Shown: positions 7,359 to 15,957 of the stretch, one piece after another
Layout of the letters: every line of letters starts with the position of its first letter
Position numbering within the stretch: position 1 is the first letter of the stretch
NCBI RefSeq assembly: GCF_025685605.1
Contig: NZ_JAGTUT010000001.1
Coordinates: 2,108,001-2,172,000 of the forward strand
DNA length: 64,000 nt
Direction of reading: 5' to 3'
From: Granulicella arctica
GTDB taxonomy: Bacteria > Acidobacteriota > Terriglobia > Terriglobales > Acidobacteriaceae
Position numbers and translations under genes: made by a program
The notes under the pieces: model-generated
Database searches by the model: none
Told to the model about the DNA's origin: nothing
The model's input: only the letters and a program-made list of their open reading frames with translations

Positions 7359-9965
7359 TTAGAACGCGCTGACACCCTCTTCGATGACCAGGCGATCGAC
7401 GGAGATATTCATGGCTTCGCCGAGCTTTTTGAAGCCTTCCTTCCACTCCGGCTCCCAGTAGTCGCTGTCGCTGCGGCGCAAGAGATCGTTCCAGATGTTC
7501 TGGGATTGCCAGAGGTTGACTTCGAGCGGCATGGTGCGGAGGGCGATGGCGATGGCAGTGGCGCTGTTGAGGGCGTTGGTCGCAGAGGATTCGCCCGCTG
7601 CCGCAGCTTCGAGGCGAACCATGGCACGCTTCATCCGCATGCCTGCCGCGAAGTTGAGCAGGTGCGTGTCGAGGGGGATCTGATCTGAGGCGGCGCGATG
7701 GAAGAGGTCTTCGATCTCGACCGCGTCAAACACCTCGGCCTCGATGGCGTGGCGAAGGCTGGCGTTGATGGCGAAGCCTGCTGCGAGCGCGAGGGCCGGT
7801 GGCGCGGCCATGCCGGACTCCGTGAGGTAGTGCAGGAGCGAGGCGTGGTCTTCGTAGATCTTGCGGAGCGAGTCTTCCATCTCGGAGACGGTGCGGTCGA
7901 GGATGGTGCGCAGGATGCGGTGCTGCTCGTCGGCGAAGAGCGAGGCGAGCGAGTAGGCGATGGGGGATTTTTCGGGGACATCTCCATGCTCGAAAAAGTG
8001 GTCGATGAGCCGGATGACCTCGGGCAGATTCGCGCGACTGATGGCGGCGCGGACTTCTGTGGAGAAGGTGGTGAACGGCTCTTCGTCGGCGGCGGCGGTA
8101 TAGCGCTTGACGGCAGCGGAGAGGTTCTGGTCGCCGAGGTGCAGGACGGCAAAGCAGATCTCTTCGGTCTCCTCGGTGATGCGGGAGCGAATCTGCGCAC
8201 GGCCGAGAGCGACCTTGCCGCGGCCTGAGGCGAAGACCTCGTAGGCGTCACGATGGAGGTCGAAGCAGAAGAGTTCGCCATCTTCGGGGTAGTTGCGAAA
8301 GATGGAGCTGATGGCGTAGTGGGCGCCGACCTGCTCCAACCCGATCTTCATGCCGGTGACGTAACGGCGATAGACCTCGGCACCGTCGCGCAGGTCGGGA
8401 ACGTTGCTCTTCGCGGTGCTGAGGATGCGAAGGAACTCGGGTTCGAGGGCGGCTCCGGGAGCACCGAACAACTCGGATGCAAGCTGGAGGACGCGGCCGG
8501 CATAGGCGATAATCTGCACGGTTTCGATGCCGGAGATCTCATCGAAGAACCAGCCACAGGAGGTGTACATGAGCTGGGCGTGGCGCTCGAGTTCAAGGAG
8601 AGAGAGGACGGTGATGCGCTCTACCGGGTTGAGAACGCGCGTCTCATGTTCGATGAAAAAGCGATCGATGGTGCCACGGGAGCGGTCGAGGACGACCTCG
8701 ATGTAGGCGTCGCGAGCGGCCCAGAGATCCTTGAGGAGATCGGTGGCGAGTGCTTCGGCGAGTGGAGCGGTAGCGTCGCGGAGATAGTCGAGAGCCTCGC
8801 GGAGTGGCTTGCGCCACTCCTGATTCCAGTCCTGCTTGCCGCCGTTGCAGCCACAGTTGGAGCGCCAGCGCTCGACACCGTGGACACAACTCCACGAGGT
8901 GTTCTCCTCGACCTCGGCCTCCCAGGTTGGCGGGAATTTGTCGAGAAATTCGCCATAGTTGGTGAGGGTGGCGGTGCTCTTCTCGTCGATCCAGTGCATG
9001 GCGTAGGAGAGAGCCATCTCGCCATGCTTATGGTGATGGCCGTAGCTTTCGCCGTCGGTCGCGACGTGGGAGAGCTGGGCGACAGCGGGGTCTGGAGAGT
9101 TCGGGTGGAGTCCGCCGAGGAGACGACGGCCAAACTCGTCTCCGCTATTGAGGAGGCCTTCGAAGGCGATGGCGCGTGAGCCGGGGCCGTCGTAGAAGAA
9201 GACGGCGATGGATCGGCCTTCGTCCAGCTTGACGAGGTAGGGGTGCGTTGGGTCGACGGTGGCGTCGGTTGTCGAGGTCCACGGCTCCGAGGCTGTCTCG
9301 GTTGGGGCGGAGGTCGCAGGAGGGAGCTTGCGGACGCGGGCGCACTGGTTGGGTGCGAGGATGGTGAACTTGATCCCCTCGCGAGCCATCAGGTCGAGGA
9401 CGGCGCGATTGACGGCGGTCTCGGCGAGCCACATGCCCTCGGGCTTTCGATCAAAGCGATGAACGAAGTCGGCGATGCCCCAGCGGATCTGGGTGATGGC
9501 ATCGCGCTCGCTGGCAAGCGGCATGATGATGTGGTTGTAGACCTGGGCGATGGCGGAGCCGTGTCCGCTATACCGGGCGGCGCTGAACTTATCGGCGTCG
9601 AGGATCATGCGATACGTGCGGGGCGCTTTGTCGTTGAGCCAGCTCAGAAGTGTCGGGCCGAAGTTGAAGCTCATACGGGCGTAGTTGTTGACGATCCGGA
9701 CGATCTCATTCTGGGCATCGGTGATGCGAGATGCGCCATTGGGGGCGTAGCACTCGGCGGTGATGCGGTCGTTCCAGTCGTGGTAGGGGGCGGCGGAGTC
9801 CTGCACCTCTACGGTTTCGAGCCAGGGATTCTCTCGCGGCGGCTGATAAAAGTGGCCGTGGATACAAATGTAGCGAGGAGCCTGCTCGACCGCAGGTGGC
9901 GTCGTTGGAGCAGGCTGCGGCTGACGGCGGGCTGCTTTCTGCTTCAGTACGGTCTCAAGTGTCAC
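7359..9965 (-). CDS. GH57-fold glycoside hydrolase, DUF3536 family
   Basis: Large cytoplasmic-looking protein of 868 residues with no signal peptide. The N-terminal third has the GH57 signature ICIHGHFYQPPRENPWLE near residue 32, and the DUF3536 region fills the C-terminal half. The mid-region reads GESYGHHHKHGEMALSYAMH, and the run WSCVHGVERWRSNCGCN has the look of a substrate pocket loop. GH57 enzymes act on alpha-glucans (amylases, branching enzymes). The DUF3536 branch is common in acidobacteria and cyanobacteria, but its exact activity is not established to my knowledge. Upstream of the MBL gene and divergent from the toxin-antitoxin pair. Confidence 0.85.
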   Translation of the reverse strand: MTLETVLKQKAARRQPQPAPTTPPAVEQAPRYICIHGHFYQPPRENPWLETVEVQDSAAPYHDWNDRITAECYAPNGASRITDAQNEIVRIVNNYARMSFNFGPTLLSWLNDKAPRTYRMILDADKFSAARYSGHGSAIAQVYNHIIMPLASERDAITQIRWGIADFVHRFDRKPEGMWLAETAVNRAVLDLMAREGIKFTILAPNQCARVRKLPPATSAPTETASEPWTSTTDATVDPTHPYLVKLDEGRSIAVFFYDGPGSRAIAFEGLLNSGDEFGRRLLGGLHPNSPDPAVAQLSHVATDGESYGHHHKHGEMALSYAMHWIDEKSTATLTNYGEFLDKFPPTWEAEVEENTSWSCVHGVERWRSNCGCNGGKQDWNQEWRKPLREALDYLRDATAPLAEALATDLLKDLWAARDAYIEVVLDRSRGTIDRFFIEHETRVLNPVERITVLSLLELERHAQLMYTSCGWFFDEISGIETVQIIAYAGRVLQLASELFGAPGAALEPEFLRILSTAKSNVPDLRDGAEVYRRYVTGMKIGLEQVGAHYAISSIFRNYPEDGELFCFDLHRDAYEVFASGRGKVALGRAQIRSRITEETEEICFAVLHLGDQNLSAAVKRYTAAADEEPFTTFSTEVRAAISRANLPEVIRLIDHFFEHGDVPEKSPIAYSLASLFADEQHRILRTILDRTVSEMEDSLRKIYEDHASLLHYLTESGMAAPPALALAAGFAINASLRHAIEAEVFDAVEIEDLFHRAASDQIPLDTHLLNFAAGMRMKRAMVRLEAAAAGESSATNALNSATAIAIALRTMPLEVNLWQSQNIWNDLLRRSDSDYWEPEWKEGFKKLGEAMNISVDRLVIEEGVSAF

Positions 9966-9974
9966 CTACTCAGG

Positions 9975-10024
9975 ATAACTGGTTCTCAGCGGAAACCTTA
10001 ACCAGTTATAACTAGAGTTATAAT
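9975..10024 (+). promoter_or_regulatory. Nested palindromic operator and promoter of the TA module
   Basis: Two inverted repeats are nested here. ATAACTGGTT (9975-9984) pairs perfectly with AACCAGTTAT (10000-10009). TATAACT (10007-10013) pairs perfectly with AGTTATA (10016-10022). Together they give four AGTTAT/ATAACT half-sites. A consensus -10, TATAAT, lies at 10019-10024 inside the last half-site, and the antitoxin ATG follows 6 bp later. Antitoxins of type II systems bind such repeats to repress their own operon. The close -10 and the lack of any ribosome binding site suggest a leaderless transcript. Confidence 0.6.
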
Positions 10025-10030
10025 AATTTT

Positions 10031-10252
10031 ATGGAACTCAAGATTCGTAAGATTGGCAATGGGTATGGCGTTCTCTTCCCGAAGCAGTTGATGGAGGAGA
10101 TGAAGGTGACTGAAAACTCCGTTGTACAGGTGGAGAAAGTCGGCGAGATACACCAAATGAAGCCACTGGATGAGCAATTCAGGCAGCAAGTCGAGTCCTT
10201 TTTGCGCACGGAACAGAAACATCGGAACACATATCGCGAGCTGGCTAAGTGA
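10031..10252 (+). CDS. AbrB/MazE-type antitoxin
   Basis: Small protein of 73 residues. Residues 1-45 match the swapped-hairpin AbrB/MazE DNA-binding fold: IRKIGNGYGVLFPKQLMEEM followed by VTENSVVQVEKV. The charged C-terminal tail (residues 50-73) is the part expected to be disordered and to cover the toxin's active site. The coding sequence is followed directly by a Doc toxin whose GTG overlaps this stop by 4 bp (GTGA), so production is coupled. It is preceded by a four-half-site operator and has no Shine-Dalgarno sequence. Base composition is somewhat richer in A and T than the surrounding genes, consistent with acquisition. Confidence 0.85.
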   Translation: MELKIRKIGNGYGVLFPKQLMEEMKVTENSVVQVEKVGEIHQMKPLDEQFRQQVESFLRTEQKHRNTYRELAK

Positions 10253-10635
10253 CCTTTGAGTTTCCCCGACCAGATGTTGTGATCAATATCCAAAGTCGCT
10301 TGATCGAACGGTATGGGGGATTACCGGGTGTCCGGGACCTTGGTGCTTTCGAATCGGCCGTCGCTCGACCGGCGAACATGGTTGCCTATGGTGCGATTGA
10401 TTCCATTGCTGAGCTTGCGGCAGCGCTCGCGTGGGCTCTGCTGCGGAATCATCCCTTCCTTGACGGAAATAAACGAGCAGCTTTTGCTGGGCTCAATTTG
10501 CTCCTCGATCTGAACGGATATGAGTTGACGTGCTCCGAGGTAGAGGAGACGGCGATGGTGCTGCGTGCAGCGGCGAGTGAGATCGATGATGCGGAGTGGA
10601 CGGCGTGGGTGGTCCGGAGTATCGGCCCGCTCTAA
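10249..10635 (+). CDS. doc: Doc/Fic-family toxin (death-on-curing)
   Basis: Protein of 128 residues, the standard size of Doc. The Fic active-site motif is HPFLDGNKRAAF near residue 68, matching the HxFx(D/N)GNKR pattern with catalytic His, phosphate-binding GN and Arg all present. Doc proteins phosphorylate elongation factor Tu and stop translation, and the paired antitoxin neutralises them. The GTG start overlaps the antitoxin stop (10249-10252). Here the antitoxin is of AbrB/MazE type rather than Phd. The toxin appears intact. Confidence 0.9.
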   Translation: MTFEFPRPDVVINIQSRLIERYGGLPGVRDLGAFESAVARPANMVAYGAIDSIAELAAALAWALLRNHPFLDGNKRAAFAGLNLLLDLNGYELTCSEVEETAMVLRAAASEIDDAEWTAWVVRSIGPL

Positions 10636-10646
10636 GGGGTTATCGC

Positions 10647-11366
10647 TCAGTCGTCGCCGGGCCGTGGGATCTTTCCGGCCGCAAGATCGCAGGCGCGCCA
10701 GAGATACCAGCTTGCGACGGAGCGCCAGGGTTTCCAGCGTTCGGCGCGCTTGAGCATGACGTCGGCTTTGGGAAGGAGGTCCGGCGTGACCTTTTGGGTG
10801 GGTTTGAGGCCGAGAAAGGTGAGGGCGAAGCCTTTGCGGACGCCGTAGTCATCGACGGGCAGAATGTCGGGGCGGCCGAGACGAAACATCAGGAACATCT
10901 CGACAGTCCACTTGCCGATGCCTCGGACCTGGGTGAGGTGCTCAATGATGGCGTCGTCGGACATGCGTCGGATGCGTGCGAGGCTCGGGACGGTGCCGTC
11001 GATGGTTTTAGCCGCCAGATCGCGCAGTGCCAGGGATTTGTTGTGGGAGAGGCCTGCGGAGCGAAGTTGCTCATTTGGGCAGTCGAGAAGGTGTTCGGGA
11101 TCAGGATGCCTGCCTAGCCCGCAAACCGGCGCAAAGCTTTCGATCAGGCGCAGGTGAATCGCTGCGGCGGCTTTGCCGTGGAGCTGCTGGTAGATGATGC
11201 TCTCCACGAGCGCCTGAAACGGCGATTGCGTGCTGGAGACGCGAAGCTTGTAGGGTCCGGCGAGAGCCATGAGTCGTTTTAGCTTCGGGTCGGCAAGGGC
11301 AAGCGCTTCGCAGGCGGACTCGGCATCATAGCGGGGAGGTCGGGGACTCTTCAGTGGCTTCGGCAT
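10647..11366 (-). CDS. DNA-3-methyladenine glycosylase, AlkA/HhH-GPD family
   Basis: Protein of 239 residues that removes alkylated purines from DNA in base-excision repair. Visible features are QSPFQALVESIIYQQLHGKA near residue 47, the helix-hairpin-helix LTQVRGIGKWTVEMF near residue 145, and the catalytic aspartate in ILPVDDYGVRKG about 20 residues later. The length fits bacterial AlkA-like enzymes without the extra N-terminal domain of E. coli AlkA. It is convergent with the Doc gene (11-bp gap). No ribosome binding site is visible before the ATG. Confidence 0.9.
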   Translation of the reverse strand: MPKPLKSPRPPRYDAESACEALALADPKLKRLMALAGPYKLRVSSTQSPFQALVESIIYQQLHGKAAAAIHLRLIESFAPVCGLGRHPDPEHLLDCPNEQLRSAGLSHNKSLALRDLAAKTIDGTVPSLARIRRMSDDAIIEHLTQVRGIGKWTVEMFLMFRLGRPDILPVDDYGVRKGFALTFLGLKPTQKVTPDLLPKADVMLKRAERWKPWRSVASWYLWRACDLAAGKIPRPGDD

Positions 11367-11817
11367 GGGTTATAAAACTGCTTAACTATATATAGGACTA
11401 GTTTGGTGGGTATTCCTCTCGCGTCGAACTTGATTGGAAGCGCTATCCTGCTCACACGAATATCGCACAAAGCTGCTGACCTGCTTGGGGAGGATGAACC
11501 ATTTCGAGCACAGCGCGTTAATCGCAGGGAATGTGATGAGGGTTCAGGAACACACGAGATGTTGTGCCTTGGTCCTGGAGCGATTTCGATAACCGACCTA
11601 GCGATGTGAAATCCCGGTAGGTCAATGGCCCGCAGGCTTGGAAAGTTTTACCGACTGCTATACTCTGAGTTTCTAAGAGCAAGACTTATGTAAGGCAGGT
11701 TTTCCACTGCCCTACGACCGGCGAAGGAACCAAACCGGGCAGAACTCCACAGCTTCGTAACCACTGGAAGCACCTTCTCAACCTTTACCGGTATTGCAGA
11801 GGAAGCAGGACGCACTC
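11367..11817. other. 451-bp non-coding gap ahead of the respiratory operon
   Basis: No convincing gene. A 68-codon open frame on the plus strand (11403-11609) has no ribosome binding site or recognisable motif. The region contains small hairpins: GACCTA/TAGGTC around 11595-11622 and GGCAG/CTGCC around 11695-11718. It also holds the probable promoter of actA, so the act message would carry a leader of roughly 150 nt that could be regulated. Confidence 0.5.
11638..11664 (+). promoter_or_regulatory. Candidate promoter of the act-cox operon
   Basis: TTGGAA (11638-11643) and TATACT (11659-11664) with a 15-bp spacer, about 150 bp ahead of actA. The -10 is good; the -35 and spacer are suboptimal. 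No other comparable pair was seen in the gap. Inference only. Confidence 0.35.
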
Positions 11818-12735
11818 ATGGCGCAAGTTTTTGACCGCAGTTCGAACGCGCTGGCTCGAGCGAGCCTTGTCTTGACGGGTTTGATCGTCATCGCGCTCGG
11901 CGTAGCCCTCGACTCATTGCAACGCTCCCCCTGGGTGACGCGGCAGGGTCAGCGGCCGGACCAGCCAATTCCGTTCAGCCACAAGCACCACGTCGAAGGT
12001 CTCGGCCTGCAGTGCCAGTACTGTCATACGTCTGTCGAGAAGTCGAGCTACGCGGGAATTCCGCCCACGAAGACTTGTATCAACTGCCATGCGCAGATCT
12101 GGACAAATGCTGAATTGCTCGCGCCGGCTCGTCAGAGTTGGGCTACGGGAGCATCGATCCAGTGGATCAAGGTGCACGATCTTCCGGACTACGTGTACTT
12201 CAACCATGAGATTCATGTGAATAAGGGCATTGGCTGCGCGAGCTGCCACGGCCGCGTCGACGAGATGCCGCTGATGTATCAGCAGAACACGCTGCAGATG
12301 GAATGGTGCCTGAACTGCCATCGCAATCCTGCTGTCAATCTTCGCCCGACGAGCGAGATCTACAACATGGCCTGGGCGGGCGCTTCGAGCGACAAGCCGG
12401 TGTGGTGTGGACAAACGGGCAAGAGCGGACCGACGGCGCAGGCTGTGAACTGCACCACCAAGGATCCGAACAACAGCAATCCTGAGATCGCGATGTTACA
12501 GGTTGCGCCTGGCAGCGGTCGCGGTCAGCCACAGCCGAATTCTGGAACAAGCATGCAGCCGATTCCGACAAGCGGATCGGGACAGACTGTAAGCGACGGT
12601 TCGCCGAATGCGCTTCTGGTGCCTGTCAATTATCAGAAGTTCACCAGCCAGATCGAACTCGGTAAGTATCTCACCACGCAATATCACATCCGTGGTGCCA
12701 ACGAGCTATCCAGTTGCGAGACGTGCCACCGATGA
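11818..12735 (+). CDS. actA: Alternative complex III subunit ActA, pentaheme cytochrome c
   Basis: Protein of 305 residues. An N-terminal uncleaved-looking membrane anchor (residues about 15-40, LVLTGLIVIALGVAL) is followed by five CxxCH heme motifs: CQYCH, CINCH, CASCH, CLNCH, and CETCH at the very C-terminus. ActA is the periplasmic multiheme subunit of the quinol:cytochrome c oxidoreductase that replaces bc1 in several phyla. A Ser/Gly/Pro/Gln-rich stretch (roughly residues 230-265) sits between hemes 4 and 5. The ATG at 11818 is chosen because the anchor follows directly. Its stop overlaps the ActB start in an ATGA. Confidence 0.93.
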   Translation: MAQVFDRSSNALARASLVLTGLIVIALGVALDSLQRSPWVTRQGQRPDQPIPFSHKHHVEGLGLQCQYCHTSVEKSSYAGIPPTKTCINCHAQIWTNAELLAPARQSWATGASIQWIKVHDLPDYVYFNHEIHVNKGIGCASCHGRVDEMPLMYQQNTLQMEWCLNCHRNPAVNLRPTSEIYNMAWAGASSDKPVWCGQTGKSGPTAQAVNCTTKDPNNSNPEIAMLQVAPGSGRGQPQPNSGTSMQPIPTSGSGQTVSDGSPNALLVPVNYQKFTSQIELGKYLTTQYHIRGANELSSCETCHR

Positions 12736-15700
12736 AGACGACACCAGAAGAGATGGTCACGATGGGAATGGACGACGCGATGTCGCAAGAGAGTATGAAT
12801 CCGAAGAACGAGCAGGCTAAGGCAGGGCCCGTTGTGGTGACGCAGATCACCAAGGCGAAGATGACCCTCGCCCAGGTGCAGGGCAAGCTCGATGGTAAGA
12901 CCGGCCGTCGTTTTTGGAAGAATCTTGACGAGCTTTCTGACGATCCGGAGTTCCATGAGTTGATGGCTGAAGAGTTCCCTCGCCAATCGACCGAGTGGGT
13001 CGACCCGATCAGCCGACGCGGCTTCATGAAGGTGATGGGCGCTTCGCTGGCCCTGGCTGGACTTGCCGGATGCACCAAGCAGCCCGATGAGACGATCTAT
13101 CCTTACATCAAGCAGCCTGAGGACCTGGTTCTAGGCAAGCCGATGTACTTCGCTACTGCTTATCCCTTCCCGACGGGTGCGATTCCGGTGCTGGTAAAGT
13201 CAGACTCTTTCCGCCCAATCAAGGTGGACGGTAATCCTGACCATCCGATGTCGAAGGGCAAGTCTGATGCGTTTACGCAGGGGACCCTGCTCGATCTTTA
13301 TGATCCTGATCGTTCGCAGCATGTGCTGTATCGCGGCCAGAATGAAAGCTGGGGCAATTTTCAGCAGGCGTTTGCTGCAGCCGCCAATAAGACCTCTGGC
13401 GGTCAGGGAATTTACTTCCTGAGCGAGACGATCACGTCGCCAACACTGGCTGCCCAGTGGAAACAGCTACAGCAGAAGTATCCGCAGGCAAAGCTTGTTC
13501 AGTGGGAGCCGGTAAATCAGGACTCCTCCCGTGCTGCCTCGAAGGCCGCCTTCGGTTCGTACACCGACGCGCAGTACAAGCTTGAAGATGCGGACATCAT
13601 CCTTTCGCTTGACGCTGACTTTCTCGGTGGCATCGCTCATCCCGGCTTTCTGCCTCTTGCAGGGGCGTATGCTGAACGGCATCGTTACGAAGAAGGCAAG
13701 ACGCCGAATCGTCTCTACGTCGTCGAGACGATGTCAACAGTTACCGGGTTCAAAGCAGAGCATCGGCTGGCATTGAAGCCGAGTGAAATTCCAGCGTTCG
13801 CGGCAGCTTTAGCGAATGGCTCTGGTCAGGCATCCGCAAATCCAGATGCCCAGAAGTTTTTTACTGCTGTCCTCGATGACCTAAAGAAGAGTTCCGGACG
13901 CTGCGTTGTCATTCCTGGCGAACAGGCATCAGCCTCGGTTCATGCTGCCGCGTACGCACTGAACTCGATGTTTGGGGCAATTGGCAAGACAGTTATCTAC
14001 ACTGAGACGGTCAATCCGCTCCCATCGGAGCAGGTGGCTGACCTCAAGGCGCTCGTCGCTGACATGAACTCCGGCAAGGTGCAGTGGCTGGTGATGATGG
14101 GCGTGAACCCGCTCTACTCCGCGCCTGCCGATCTTAAGTTTATTGAGGCCTTCAACAAGGTTCCGATGACCGTGCATCTTGGATCTCACCTTGATGAGAC
14201 AGGTGTGCTGTCGAATTGGCACATCAATAAGTCGCACTATCTTGAGAGCTGGTCGGACGCCCGCGCTTACGACGGAACGATCTCAATCATTCAGCCGATG
14301 ATCGATCCGCTCTATGCGGGAAAGAGTGGCCACGACATCTTTCAGGCGCTCCTTGACGATCCCCAGGCAAGTGCGTTCGATGTGGTTCAGGCCAATGCAA
14401 AGACATACCTGAAGGGTGATTCGGCAGCAGCCTGGCGTAAGTCTCTCCATGATGGCTGGGTTGAGGGCACGGCATTTACTACTGCCAAGTCGGGTTCTCC
14501 CGCGAAGACAGGCGTTGCTCCTTCTCTCGCTGCCAATGCGGACAAGGATGCGATCGAGATCTCGTTCCGCCCTGATCCGTCCCTCTACGACGGACGCTTT
14601 TCAAATGTAGGCTGGCTACAGGAGCTTCCGAAGCAGGTCACGAATCTCAGCTGGGATAACGCCGCCCTGATGAGCATGGACACGATCGGCCGCCTCAATC
14701 TCGAAGAGAATCATCCCGTCGAAATCGAACTGAATGGCCGGACGGTAATTGCGCCGGTTCTTATGGTTCCTGGTCATCCGGATGGTGTTGTTACGGTGCA
14801 TTTGGGTCTCGGCCGCAGGATCGAAGCGGGCCGCGTCGGTGCCGGTGTTGGCTTCAACGCCTATCTGCTTCGTACAGCGGATCAGCCGCTCTCGATGACT
14901 GGAGCCAAGCTGAAGAAGATGCCGGGTACCTATGACCTTTGCGTCACGAAGGTCCACTCGATCGAGCATCGCGGCAGCTTCGCTCAGCACGACCTCCAGA
15001 AGCCACTTTCGGACAAGGAGGGCGCCTACTCGCTTCCTGGCCATGAGGCCATGGAGCGCGCGATCATTCGCTATGCGACGCTGGATGAGGTCAAGAAAAA
15101 TCCTGGTTACGCGCATGAGGGTGGCACCCACTCCCTTACCGACAAGGTTGGCTATGGTGTTCAAGGCGAGGACCCGAAGCATGAAGACAGCTTCTTTCCT
15201 GACGCGTGGCGCTATGACAAGAAGGATGTCTCTTCCGGCAAGCTGCAGAATGCCTGGGGCATGTCCATCGATCTCAATAGCTGCATCGGCTGCAATGCCT
15301 GCATCGTAAGCTGCTACGCGGAGAACAATATTCCCGTGGTGGGGCGTGAGCAGGTCAAGGTCGGGCGCATTATGCAGTGGCTGCGCATCGACACGTACTT
15401 TGAAGGCGATCTCAACACTCCGCGTGCGCACTTCCAGCCTATGGCGTGCCAACATTGCGAGAACGCTGGTTGCGAGCAGGTCTGCCCGGTTGGCGCCACG
15501 GTCCATACGCCCGAAGGCCTGAACACGATGGTGTACAACCGTTGCGTAGGCACGCGGTACTGCTCCAACAACTGCCCGTATAAGGTCCGTCGCTTCAACT
15601 TCCTCCTGTACTCGGACTACGATACGGAGAGCCTGAAGTTCATGCGCAATCCTGATGTGACCGTTCGTTCACGCGGTGTCATGGAGAAGTGCAGCTACTG

Positions 15701-15956
15701 CGTACAGCGCATCGAAGCAGCGAAGATTACGGCTGACAAGGAAAATCGTGAGGTTCGCGATGGTGAGATTGTCACGGCGTGCCAGCAGGCTTGCCCGACG
15801 GACGCAATCATCTTCGGCAACATCAACGACCCGGCAAGCCGTGTCGGAAAACGCAAAGCAGAAGAGCGCAATTACCCGGTGCTGGCCGACTTGAACTTCC
15901 GTCCGCGCACCACTTACACGGCTGGTGTGATCAACCCGAATCCGGAGCTCGCATAA
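12732..15956 (+). CDS. actB: Alternative complex III subunit ActB, molybdopterin-fold/Fe-S fusion
   Basis: Protein of 1,074 residues combining a molybdopterin-oxidoreductase-like domain with a four-cluster ferredoxin domain. An ~90-residue N-terminal extension precedes the Tat-like motif SRRGFMK and a hydrophobic stretch ending in GLAGC. This matches the extended Tat domain known for this protein group, with the cysteine as a possible lipidation site. Iron-sulfur ligands lie in CIGCNACIVSC (near residue 851), CQHCENAGCEQVC, CVGTRYCSNNC, and the CSYC...CQQAC pair. In characterised ActB the molybdopterin-like part binds no cofactor. The protein relays electrons between the quinol site and the hemes. 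Confidence 0.93.
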   Translation: MKTTPEEMVTMGMDDAMSQESMNPKNEQAKAGPVVVTQITKAKMTLAQVQGKLDGKTGRRFWKNLDELSDDPEFHELMAEEFPRQSTEWVDPISRRGFMKVMGASLALAGLAGCTKQPDETIYPYIKQPEDLVLGKPMYFATAYPFPTGAIPVLVKSDSFRPIKVDGNPDHPMSKGKSDAFTQGTLLDLYDPDRSQHVLYRGQNESWGNFQQAFAAAANKTSGGQGIYFLSETITSPTLAAQWKQLQQKYPQAKLVQWEPVNQDSSRAASKAAFGSYTDAQYKLEDADIILSLDADFLGGIAHPGFLPLAGAYAERHRYEEGKTPNRLYVVETMSTVTGFKAEHRLALKPSEIPAFAAALANGSGQASANPDAQKFFTAVLDDLKKSSGRCVVIPGEQASASVHAAAYALNSMFGAIGKTVIYTETVNPLPSEQVADLKALVADMNSGKVQWLVMMGVNPLYSAPADLKFIEAFNKVPMTVHLGSHLDETGVLSNWHINKSHYLESWSDARAYDGTISIIQPMIDPLYAGKSGHDIFQALLDDPQASAFDVVQANAKTYLKGDSAAAWRKSLHDGWVEGTAFTTAKSGSPAKTGVAPSLAANADKDAIEISFRPDPSLYDGRFSNVGWLQELPKQVTNLSWDNAALMSMDTIGRLNLEENHPVEIELNGRTVIAPVLMVPGHPDGVVTVHLGLGRRIEAGRVGAGVGFNAYLLRTADQPLSMTGAKLKKMPGTYDLCVTKVHSIEHRGSFAQHDLQKPLSDKEGAYSLPGHEAMERAIIRYATLDEVKKNPGYAHEGGTHSLTDKVGYGVQGEDPKHEDSFFPDAWRYDKKDVSSGKLQNAWGMSIDLNSCIGCNACIVSCYAENNIPVVGREQVKVGRIMQWLRIDTYFEGDLNTPRAHFQPMACQHCENAGCEQVCPVGATVHTPEGLNTMVYNRCVGTRYCSNNCPYKVRRFNFLLYSDYDTESLKFMRNPDVTVRSRGVMEKCSYCVQRIEAAKITADKENREVRDGEIVTACQQACPTDAIIFGNINDPASRVGKRKAEERNYPVLADLNFRPRTTYTAGVINPNPELA

Positions 15957-15957
15957 G

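Noticed and set aside
8253-9179. 308-codon plus-strand frame antisense to the GH57 gene
   Set aside because: Repetitive acidic text from reading a GC-rich gene on the other strand; no domain or start site.
11403-11609. 68-codon plus-strand frame in the actA upstream gap
   Set aside because: No ribosome binding site, no motif, and the region probably holds a promoter and leader.
14616-15506. 296-codon minus-strand frame antisense to actB
   Set aside because: No recognisable domain and it lies fully inside a well-supported gene.
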